64,000 bases of DNA from VRUE01 sp963699225. Its GTDB lineage: Bacteria; Actinomycetota; Thermoleophilia; Solirubrobacterales; 70-9. The notes under the pieces were generated by a model. It did not search any database. It was given only the letters and a program-made list of their open reading frames with translations, and was not told the origin of the DNA. How positions within the stretch are numbered: the stretch's first letter is position 1; each line of letters opens with the position of its first letter. Positions 17,945-24,988 of the stretch are shown here, one piece after another. Position numbers and translations under genes: made by a program. The stretch covers positions 1,054,001-1,118,000 of the forward strand of contig OY969423.1 of assembly GCA_963699225.1 (NCBI GenBank), given 5' to 3'.

Positions 17945-20900
17945 TCAGAGGAGGTCGGCGAATTCCAGATTGCCGCGGGCCACTAGCACGTTGACCAAGT
18001 CACGGGCTTTGGACAAGCCCTCGCCCCCACTGGCGAGCCCCTCCCGCAAGATCGCCTCGATCCGCTCTCGGGATCCGAGAACGAACCAGTCTCGGGCGCC
18101 ACCCTCGACCATGAGACGCAGGATCTCGATCCGTCCGACCACGTTCACGCCGCCCAACTGAGCTAGTTGCTCGACCACCACATGGTCTGGGTGTGGGCGA
18201 CATCCAGCCTCGAGGGCTCGGCGCAGAAAGTCCAGCGACCACTCGGTGTCGAACCCGCCGGAAGAGAACCACCAGGCAAATCCGGCCAACTCGTCGGTGG
18301 AACCACTTTCCAGCGCCCCCAAGCGATGCTCCACGAGCGCCCTGAGCCGTGCTTCTACCTCCTCGCTCAACGGGATCAGGGTCTCCATGCTGGTGCCAAG
18401 GATCGAGACGAGTTCCGCGCGACGCTCGACCGACGCCTTCTCATAGAACCGGTCGAGCAAGGTGCCCGCGTCAAAGTCGACCAACCCCCATAGGTAGTAC
18501 GACGCCAGATGGCCGACTAGATGCTCATCGGGATCATTGAGTCGTTCCTCTGGCTTCTCAGGGCTGATCTCATGAATCGCGCGGCAATAACGCGCACCCA
18601 GGACGTCAAGCAGCTTCTCGTGAGGGTTCTGGCGCATCACAAAGCTCTCCCAAGCCGCCCGCCAGAGCGGCTCATCATCGACCGGAAAGATCTCCGGCAC
18701 CCGCGCCACGGCCCAACCTTCATCGCAATACATCAGCCTCCCGAATGACCAACCAAAGACTGATCGCACGGCTCGCGAGGACTCAACCTCGGGATTGAGA
18801 AATTTCTCGAGCAGCGAGACCGTAGCTGCGTCGAGCCCCTCCTTGCCAGTCGGATCTGCTTCGCGGTTCCGCGCTGCCAGAGCAATGAAGACTCTGATGG
18901 CAGTACAGCGAAAGGAACCGAGGGCCAGCGATTCTGGCTCTCGGCCGTCTTCCTCCTTGTCAGCAAGCGAGTCGTCCGGACGCGCCGCGAAGTCCTTTGC
19001 GATCTCAAAGGCGACACCGAATAGATCGGGATCGATCCCGATAGCCCTATCGGTACGGAGGCCATCAAGAATCAGCTTCAGGCCCTGCTGCCAGCTCCAC
19101 GACCATCCTGGGTCGGCGTCAGTCGGAAGCTGGTCCTCCTGCGCGGGCTCCTTGGGCCGCTCGCCGATTACTGCAACCAACTCGAGGACCGGAGCCCAGG
19201 CAAAATCGTGGCCGGCCTCGAGCGCGCCTTCCAAGCCACTGAGCAAGGCCCTGACATAGGTGGGATCCACGTCGGCGAAGATCGGCGCCGCTTCTGCAAA
19301 GGAGGACGGCTCCTCCTTGATCAACTCCGCGATCACAGTTGCGAGACCGTCAGGACTAGGGGAATCGAATCCGTCTTCAGGCTCCCAAGCTTGCAAGAAA
19401 TCGACGAGCCCCTCAACCCCCATTCCTCGTATCTCCTCCACAGACAAAGGCGAACGAGAGCCGACCATCCGGAAGGGCGGACCAGCGATCTCCTCCAGAT
19501 CGACCTGGCCGAACTCCTCTTCAAGCTCCGCTCGCCTTGATGTCCAGCGCTCGGAGAGCTGATCGCCAAGTGCGGTCAACATGACTTGCTGCCAGAGGCG
19601 CTGTCGCTCGGGGTGTCCCGCGTGCAGTCGAGCCTCATCGATCCACTTGAGCAACTGAGCTCGGCTTGCAGCGGAGAGCTGTGGGAACCCCGCCTGCGCG
19701 AGTCTCACATACTCGTGGCGGTAAGCGCCGCCCTCAAGGAGCTCGCGATCGAGTAGGTGCGCTTGCGCCTCATCGCTGGAGGCATATCGGCTGAGGAGGT
19801 CCGTCGCGATGCGGCGGGTGATCTCCAGCTGGGGCCGCTCTAGCGTAGCCACGACATCACCGATATCCGTGCCCGCTCCCGCCAACGATGCTGCCGCATC
19901 CCGAACTCCGCTGACCAGGTGATCCCGGTCATCTCGCATGCGGTCGCTGCGGATGTCAGGACGCCAGATCTGCGAGTAGCTCAAGCCGCGGCCACCCTCG
20001 CCCCTCGCCTGCTCGACCAACAGGTCGACCAGAAGCTCGAAACCGACGATGCCGACGACGGGAAAGATCCTCTCGACAAGCCAAACCACTTCTTCTCCGT
20101 CAACTGAGGTCAAGCCATGCTCGCCCTCCGTCGTCACGAGGGGCCACACCATCGAAAGGCCCTCCTCGACCGCGCCTCCGGCAACGAATCGGACGATGAG
20201 ATCGCGGGCCTTCGCCGGCAGCCCCCAATGAACTGAGCCCGCCAACCACTTCGCGATTCGTGGAGCGAGCGCGACCGCGTCGCTGCTCTGCATGCTCATC
20301 GCGGCCTCGACAAAGGATTCGTGGGCCTCGGGATTGTCCGTGTCGAGGTCCAAGCAGATCTCAATCACATCCTTAGGTACCTCAGATGCGACCCGAGCAA
20401 GGAAGCGACCTGGCGGCCATCGCGGATACGCGTACATGCCCTCCTCATTGGCGGCCAGCGGCGGTGGCGCACTGAACGCACCGTCCCTGCTGAGAGGCCC
20501 GAGCCACTCAGCCCCCGCCAAAGCGTAGAACCGATCCAGGGCGACGGTTGAGTGCAGCATCGCGTTCCGAAATGCCCTGATGTCGGGCTCTCCATTCGCG
20601 AGTTGTTCAATTCGCGGCAGGTTCTCCGCGTAGTTCGCCTCAATCCGCAGCGTCACCGCGTGGATAACCGTTTCTCCCAGTTCCCAGTGTTCCTCGAACG
20701 CTCGATCAACTGGTCGAGGTGCAACGAGATCTCGACGGTGCGCGAGTTCGGCAAGCTTCCGCGAGAAGGCTTGCCACGACTGCCGCAGCGAGTCGTCAAC
20801 AGGAACGCGTAGCGCATCGCAAATGGCACCGATCATCTTGGCCTGCCGGTCCGCGGTGTCCTTCTCCGGCCAATCCTCAGACGCAACCATCGGCTCAAGG

Positions 20901-21091
20901 GCACCAATGAGACCTCCGTTCAACTCGCGGAGCAAATGACTAACCAAATGGGTCTGTGATTCAAGCGGTGGCTCCTTCGCCATGAGACTGCAGGCGTCCG
21001 CGAAGTAGCTCTCGGGCGCACCTCCGACCAGCCGCAATCGACGGAGGATCTCGCGCTGCCGGGCACTTCTCGGTACGGGATCGGTCGTCAC
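17945..21091 (-). CDS. Large predicted alpha-helical repeat protein, unknown function
   Basis: 1048 aa with no P-loop, nuclease, TIR, SIR2 or other catalytic motif seen. The sequence is a succession of amphipathic helices with Leu/Ala/Glu/Arg spacing, consistent with a HEAT/ARM-type solenoid. The last 100 residues (VGRIEILRLMVEGGARDWF, ERIEAILREGL, DLVNVLVARGNLEFADLL) resemble, by impression only, the C-terminal helical tails of large STAND- or SIR2-linked proteins found in defence islands. GTG start at 21091, 47 nt from the divergent HEPN-like gene, so the two probably share a promoter region. No signal peptide or membrane segment. Confidence 0.7.
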   Translation of the reverse strand: MTTDPVPRSARQREILRRLRLVGGAPESYFADACSLMAKEPPLESQTHLVSHLLRELNGGLIGALEPMVASEDWPEKDTADRQAKMIGAICDALRVPVDDSLRQSWQAFSRKLAELAHRRDLVAPRPVDRAFEEHWELGETVIHAVTLRIEANYAENLPRIEQLANGEPDIRAFRNAMLHSTVALDRFYALAGAEWLGPLSRDGAFSAPPPLAANEEGMYAYPRWPPGRFLARVASEVPKDVIEICLDLDTDNPEAHESFVEAAMSMQSSDAVALAPRIAKWLAGSVHWGLPAKARDLIVRFVAGGAVEEGLSMVWPLVTTEGEHGLTSVDGEEVVWLVERIFPVVGIVGFELLVDLLVEQARGEGGRGLSYSQIWRPDIRSDRMRDDRDHLVSGVRDAAASLAGAGTDIGDVVATLERPQLEITRRIATDLLSRYASSDEAQAHLLDRELLEGGAYRHEYVRLAQAGFPQLSAASRAQLLKWIDEARLHAGHPERQRLWQQVMLTALGDQLSERWTSRRAELEEEFGQVDLEEIAGPPFRMVGSRSPLSVEEIRGMGVEGLVDFLQAWEPEDGFDSPSPDGLATVIAELIKEEPSSFAEAAPIFADVDPTYVRALLSGLEGALEAGHDFAWAPVLELVAVIGERPKEPAQEDQLPTDADPGWSWSWQQGLKLILDGLRTDRAIGIDPDLFGVAFEIAKDFAARPDDSLADKEEDGREPESLALGSFRCTAIRVFIALAARNREADPTGKEGLDAATVSLLEKFLNPEVESSRAVRSVFGWSFGRLMYCDEGWAVARVPEIFPVDDEPLWRAAWESFVMRQNPHEKLLDVLGARYCRAIHEISPEKPEERLNDPDEHLVGHLASYYLWGLVDFDAGTLLDRFYEKASVERRAELVSILGTSMETLIPLSEEVEARLRALVEHRLGALESGSTDELAGFAWWFSSGGFDTEWSLDFLRRALEAGCRPHPDHVVVEQLAQLGGVNVVGRIEILRLMVEGGARDWFVLGSRERIEAILREGLASGGEGLSKARDLVNVLVARGNLEFADLL

Positions 21092-21138
21092 CGCCAGGGT
21101 TGTAGCGATCAGTTCGGAGCTAGCCTTCGTTCACCCAA

Positions 21139-22173
21139 GTGCCGGTTCCAAAACTAGGACGACCTCGCCACCCTCCAACTCGCTCCAAGAGCTCACTAAG
21201 GTGGTCGCGCGCCAGAATCGACAACCTGCAGTGGTTAGACCTACTCGTCACCAGCGCAATGCCAGAGCAAGCAACCCAACTCGGCCGCCTTCGCGGCCCG
21301 AAAGATGGCGGCCGACGCTACCGACCGATCCAAGTGGACTTTGACACCCGAAATGTGGTCTTGGACGTTGAGATTCAAGAGGAGTGGGATTTCGAGATCA
21401 AGACCATGTGGGAGGAGGGCAAGGCTGGTGTTCGCCAAGAACTACTGGCGGAGCTCGGCCTCATTAACGGGGATGCCAAGCTGGACAACTACCGAGCTAT
21501 GGGCCCCGCACCATGGTCCGTCGTATTCGAACACTCAGCCCTACTACGACAGGTGCGAAGCAGCTTCGCCCACGGCGATTTCTACCCGGCCCTTGTTGGA
21601 ACTTGTGCCCTCGGAGAGCGTCTTCTCCATCAGCTGGTGCTCGCTCTCCGCGAGGACTTCGTCAACCATCCCGCTACGACGAGGCGGGTTCGCGCGGGAA
21701 CCCTGGGTAACGAGTGGGGGGCTCTGATCAGCGTTCTTGAGGGGTGGGGCATTCTCGACGAGCAGGTTGCTGGCATCTATCGCGAGCTTGAGAACCGCCG
21801 CCACGCAGCCGTTCATTTTGACCCCACGGCGAGAGCGGGACGCGATTCCGCGCTGGCCGCGCTCTTGGCTCTCCAAAAAATCGTCGAGCATGTCTTCGAG
21901 CCCCACGGCGGACCGCCCCGCTATATCGCCAACATCGACGGAGCTTCCTACATTGCATTTGAGGCGGAGCGAGAATCGCTGATCCAGCGCATCTTTATCC
22001 CTAACTGCGCGCTGGTCAGTCCCGCTCACCGGCTGGAGGCGGACGATTCTGTCCCGGGCGGATGGAGAATTTACGACGACCCTGACTACCCTCGCGAATC
22101 ACTTACGGACGAGCAGTTTGCAGAGCTTCTGCGCGGTACCCCGGCCGAGCAGGATGCAACTACCGGCGGCTGA
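21139..22173 (+). CDS. Predicted HEPN-like protein
   Basis: 344 aa, not assigned to a named family. Residues about 130-260 look like a four-helix HEPN bundle: LRQVRSSFAHGDFYPALVGT, CALGERLLHQLVLALREDF, then ELENRRHAAVHFDP. RHAAVH at 221-226 fits the Rx4H motif of HEPN ribonucleases, with the preferred His after the Arg. The N-terminal about 100 and C-terminal about 90 residues have no recognised motif. The start is uncertain: GTG 21139, or ATG 21259, which would remove 40 residues. Divergent from the 1048-aa gene; the pair is the core of the island. An RNase role is inference from the motif. Confidence 0.65.
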   Translation: MPVPKLGRPRHPPTRSKSSLRWSRARIDNLQWLDLLVTSAMPEQATQLGRLRGPKDGGRRYRPIQVDFDTRNVVLDVEIQEEWDFEIKTMWEEGKAGVRQELLAELGLINGDAKLDNYRAMGPAPWSVVFEHSALLRQVRSSFAHGDFYPALVGTCALGERLLHQLVLALREDFVNHPATTRRVRAGTLGNEWGALISVLEGWGILDEQVAGIYRELENRRHAAVHFDPTARAGRDSALAALLALQKIVEHVFEPHGGPPRYIANIDGASYIAFEAERESLIQRIFIPNCALVSPAHRLEADDSVPGGWRIYDDPDYPRESLTDEQFAELLRGTPAEQDATTGG

Positions 22174-22257
22174 GATTAGCTGCGGCGAAACCCAGCTAGG
22201 CAACGCCCGATAACCCCATCTTATGAAACCGGGGCAGCGTTGGTCCGGAATGAAAAT

Positions 22258-22803
22258 CTAAGGCTCGTGAGTCCGCCGGCGCATCGCTTCGAAAACCGGG
22301 CGCAAACGAGAAAGGGCGGCTCGATGATGACGGTCAGCCGCAGACTTACCCCAGCCGACTCTGCGACCGGCCGCTCGACATGACATTCCCTCTACATACA
22401 TGAGCTCGATCAGCCTTCGCTCGGTCGGTGGAAGGAGGCGAAGAGCGACCTTGACTGTTTCGTAGCCGGACAATTCCATCGTCTCGTCCTCCGGCGTTGG
22501 AGCGTCGCTCGCGAGGCTGAAGAAAGCATCGATTGATGCTGCTCGTGGACGACGTTTTTCCTGGTCGAGCAAGCTAGCCGTCCGCCACCACGCGCCATTG
22601 ATCAACCAACCCACCGGTTTCAGGATCTTGTCTTCTTCTGCGATCGCTCGCGAGAGCTCGAGGAGCGCTTGGCCGAAAAGGTCATCGGCGTGTCGCTCAA
22701 TGAACGTCGGAGAAAGTCCTCGCCGCCGTAGACGAAGGAGAAAGCCTCGCCGCGCCTCATCGATATCGAACCGATCAAATGGATCAACGCCGTCTCGGTG
22801 CAA
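22258..22803 (-). CDS. Sigma-70-like (ECF-type) factor, paralogue B
   Basis: 181 aa. Region-2-like part: ADDLFGQALLELSRAI then PVGWLINGAWWRTASLLDQE. Region-4-like helix-turn-helix at the C-terminus: LPPTERRLIELMYVEGMSCRAAGRRVGWGKSAADRHHRAALSRL, shorter than in typical ECF sigmas but in the same order. It is clearly paralogous to the next gene upstream (22833-23357), 29 nt away, so they form a pair. The start is weak: a TTG at 22803 with no good alternative in frame. No anti-sigma gene is recognised, though the membrane protein beyond the pair is a candidate partner. Confidence 0.7.
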   Translation of the reverse strand: MHRDGVDPFDRFDIDEARRGFLLRLRRRGLSPTFIERHADDLFGQALLELSRAIAEEDKILKPVGWLINGAWWRTASLLDQEKRRPRAASIDAFFSLASDAPTPEDETMELSGYETVKVALRLLPPTERRLIELMYVEGMSCRAAGRRVGWGKSAADRHHRAALSRLRPVFEAMRRRTHEP

Positions 22804-22832
22804 ATTAGGCCCCTAGGCAAGTCCCAGGTTTC

Positions 22833-23357
22833 TCAAATTCGGTCACCCCGAAGAATGGGCGCCAACCGCCCAAGAGCGCGGTGATGATTGCGGTTCGCTT
22901 TGGATGAAGCCCACCCCAGAGCTCTGGCGGCCGCGCGACAAGACATTCCTTTGAAATAGATCAGTTCAATGATTTCTCGTTCTGGCAACCGGAGCGAAGA
23001 AACCGCATCACTGAGAGAGCGGCGCCACTCCTCCTCCAGCAACTCCTCCTCCGGAGTCCAACCACCGCTTCTGAGCGATCCGATCCGATTCTCGGAGATC
23101 ATCGAAGGGGCTCGTCTCTGCTTGTCCAAGAGGTGCTTTGTCCGCTGTAAAGCACAGTGCACCAGCCAACCCGGCGGGCTACGGATCTCGATTCCTCTGG
23201 CAAGAACTCGGGATAGTTCCAGTTGCGCCTCTCCGAACATGTCCACGCCGTCGTTACGAATGAACTGCCAGGAGAATCCTTTCCAGTGCAGCCATCGACG
23301 GAAGCCTTGCCAAGCTTCCGCGAGTTCAGCCGCGCTGACTTCTTCTCCCAGCTTCAT
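22833..23357 (-). CDS. Sigma-70-like (ECF-type) factor, paralogue A
   Basis: 174 aa, first gene of the sigma-like pair. Region-2-like: GVDMFGEAQLELSRVL then PPGWLVHCALQRTKHLLDKQRR. Region 4: LRLPEREIIELIYFKGMSCRAAARALGWASSKANRNHHRALGRL. The GMSCRAA element and the R/K-NHHRAL recognition helix are shared with paralogue B, so both may bind related promoters. ATG start at 23357, 52 nt from the divergent membrane-protein start. Sigma-like genes as cargo of a small tRNA island suggest the island controls its own or host transcription; their targets are unknown. Confidence 0.72.
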   Translation of the reverse strand: MKLGEEVSAAELAEAWQGFRRWLHWKGFSWQFIRNDGVDMFGEAQLELSRVLARGIEIRSPPGWLVHCALQRTKHLLDKQRRAPSMISENRIGSLRSGGWTPEEELLEEEWRRSLSDAVSSLRLPEREIIELIYFKGMSCRAAARALGWASSKANRNHHRALGRLAPILRGDRI

Positions 23358-23409
23358 GTCCGCCTAGGGTGTGCATATCTACAAACTAGATCGCAGGGAG
23401 TGATTGCAA

Positions 23410-24354
23410 ATGAAGGAAAATCTCCTCGATGCTGGCAACCGCGCTGCCCTCCAGGGCTTGATTACCGTAGCAAGCGCTTTGGGCATTGGCGCCCTGTTTT
23501 CCCAATACTTCTTCCGCCGCCGGGGGGCTCGAGACCTCGATGTGGGCTTTACCGTTTTCGAAGTCGTCGCCGTGGCGACGATCCTCACTGCGTCTGGATT
23601 GTCGGCTTTCGCCAGCCTTCTGTTTCTTCACTCGGGCAAGGAGATCAACGACTTGCAGTTCGCGCAAGCATCTGCACCACTAGTCGTCGCGATCATCTTG
23701 CTTCTGCTGCTCAGCGCAATGGCGAGGTTTTCGAACTTGCCTGGCGGCATTGGGGGGCACCTTCCTACATTTGGAGTGACCGCGTGGGTCGGTGCCGTGC
23801 TGGCAATAGCTGCATCTCGCCCGGCTCCCGAGCCCGGGTCCTTGGTCGTCATCGTCGTCGTGATCCTGGCCATAGGGGCGGGCGTTGCTTGGTCTTTCAT
23901 GCGGATCGAGCGTTTTGGCATGAACGGCAGTCAAAAGAGCATGCGACGACGAATGACAATTCTCTCTGCGCGCGGCTATCGGCCAAAGGAGATGACCCTG
24001 AGACCGGCCGTACCGCAGCCTCGGGTCGGGGATCCGAACTTGGGGCTGGTCTGCTGGTCGAAGAAAAAAAGGATCTATCTGGACCAGCCGGGTTGTCTTC
24101 GCCTGCGCAATGAAGTGCACGAGAGATGGACTGGACTCGCGAATGGCGAGACCCTGGCCCCTGTTGGGGAAGTTGTCCTCACCGAGATCGACACCAAGAC
24201 CACAGTCCTACCTTGGCCACCCAAGTTCCAGATGGTCATCAAAACCCACAAGCAAGGAAGCCCCGATATCGAGTCGCACACTCTCCCAGTCAACAGCGAA
24301 GGCCTCTTCGAGCTCACGGAACTGGACATCGTCTCTGAGCCAGCATCTTTTTAG
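23410..24354 (+). CDS. Membrane protein of unknown function with a soluble C-terminal domain
   Basis: 314 aa. The first about 180 residues contain four or five hydrophobic helices (ALQGLITVASALGIGALF, VVAVATILTASGLSAFASLLF, APLVVAIILLLLLSAMA, and two more near ITAWVG-equivalent and GSLVVIVVVILAIGAGVAW segments). A basic stretch (GSQKSMRRRM) and a mostly beta-type cytoplasmic domain follow. ATG 23410 is preferred over an upstream TTG because GGGAG sits at the right distance. Divergent from the sigma-like pair: it could be their anti-sigma or effector partner, but no known anti-sigma motif is visible. Last gene before the distal att copy. Confidence 0.6.
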   Translation: MKENLLDAGNRAALQGLITVASALGIGALFSQYFFRRRGARDLDVGFTVFEVVAVATILTASGLSAFASLLFLHSGKEINDLQFAQASAPLVVAIILLLLLSAMARFSNLPGGIGGHLPTFGVTAWVGAVLAIAASRPAPEPGSLVVIVVVILAIGAGVAWSFMRIERFGMNGSQKSMRRRMTILSARGYRPKEMTLRPAVPQPRVGDPNLGLVCWSKKKRIYLDQPGCLRLRNEVHERWTGLANGETLAPVGEVVLTEIDTKTTVLPWPPKFQMVIKTHKQGSPDIESHTLPVNSEGLFELTELDIVSEPASF

Positions 24355-24469
24355 GCGACCATCTCGCTCAGCAAACGCGACAGCTCTTCGCGGACAGTTT
24401 TATCGGTACCCTGGGTAACCTCAGATGACCTGAGAACACTGAATGGAACTGAGATCACCTGGAAGACCG

Positions 24470-24526
24470 AGGTTGAGGGCCTTGTGTCCCTAACGGGACG
24501 TGATGGTTCGACTCCATTCAGCCGCA
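24470..24526 (+). repeat. Duplicated tRNA-Leu 3' half (distal attachment site)
   Basis: Repeats 17340-17396 with 45 of 57 positions identical; all differences fall in the 12-nt variable arm, where each copy still forms a hairpin (GGTG-GAAA-CACC versus TCCC-TAAC-GGGA). The 5' half of a tRNA is missing upstream. Just before it lie two related 12-mers, TCAGATGACCTG (24421) and TGAGATCACCTG (24450), possible recombinase-binding repeats. Confidence 0.85.
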
Positions 24527-24532
24527 CTCGGA

Positions 24533-24554
24533 AGCCCCCGTGTATCGGGGGTTT
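24533..24554 (+). terminator. Terminator-like hairpin behind the displaced tRNA end
   Basis: CCCCCG-TGTAT-CGGGGG followed by TTTCGCGTT lies 8 nt after the distal tRNA-Leu fragment. It is probably the original tRNA-Leu terminator, left behind when the island inserted. Confidence 0.6.
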
Positions 24555-24595
24555 CGCGTTGTAGAGGGTCGAGTTGGTGCCCCACGCCCGGCCGG

Positions 24596-24730
24596 CTAGT
24601 CACGGGGGACGTGCATGGCGAACCAGATCAGGAGTACAAGCAGCACCACGAGGATCGACATCACAAGGACGATCGATACGAACCAGTAAAGACGGCGAGA
24701 GTCGGGTCGGGTCTCGTCTGGGTGCGCCAC
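24596..24730 (-). CDS. 44-aa single-span membrane protein
   Basis: Very short gene: GTG at 24730, stop TAG at 24596. The product starts with a charged stretch (MAHPDETRPDSRRLYW) followed by one long hydrophobic helix of Val/Leu/Ile/Met and ends MHVPRD. A Shine-Dalgarno GGAG lies about 9 nt upstream, and the start is 2 nt after the stop of the preceding small gene, so they form a two-gene unit. Function unknown; small proteins of this shape often associate with larger membrane complexes. Confidence 0.6.
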   Translation of the reverse strand: MAHPDETRPDSRRLYWFVSIVLVMSILVVLLVLLIWFAMHVPRD

Positions 24731-24732
24731 GA

Positions 24733-24924
24733 CTACGGGACTCCGAGGTAACCGGATTCGGGTGCATCGGCCGGCAGCTTTTCATAGTGAACGACAGTCG
24801 TGGTCTTGTCCGTGGTCCGGCCGATGTTGAGGCCGATACCGAACCCGACGAGTGCCGCAGCGACTATGGCTATAGGAAGCCAGATAATTCGCTCCAAGTC
24901 TTGAAGCTTAAGCCAGTTCCGCAA
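24733..24924 (-). CDS. 63-aa membrane-anchored small protein
   Basis: One transmembrane helix (IIWLPIAIVAAALVGFGIGLNIG) after a short basic N-terminus, then about 25 polar residues. The only start in frame is TTG 24924 and no clear Shine-Dalgarno is present, so the true start could differ. It is supported by its tight spacing to the 44-aa gene that follows. Located between the island edge and the terminator of the MMPL gene, so it needs its own promoter. Confidence 0.5.
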   Translation of the reverse strand: MRNWLKLQDLERIIWLPIAIVAAALVGFGIGLNIGRTTDKTTTVVHYEKLPADAPESGYLGVP

Positions 24925-24943
24925 TAACTACATGCACGTACAA

Positions 24944-24975
24944 AAGCGGCCCCGGCCGTTTGACCGGGGCCGCTT
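24944..24975 (-). terminator. Intrinsic terminator of the MMPL gene
   Basis: A perfect 12-bp stem (AAGCGGCCCCGG and complement) with an 8-nt loop, followed by TTTT on the minus strand, 13 nt after the transporter stop codon. Confidence 0.88.
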
Positions 24976-24988
24976 GTGGTCGACCTCG

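Noticed and set aside
24430..24526. Second intact tRNA-Leu gene
   Set aside because: The acceptor 5' strand and D arm are missing upstream; only the 3' half is present. It is treated as an attachment-site remnant.
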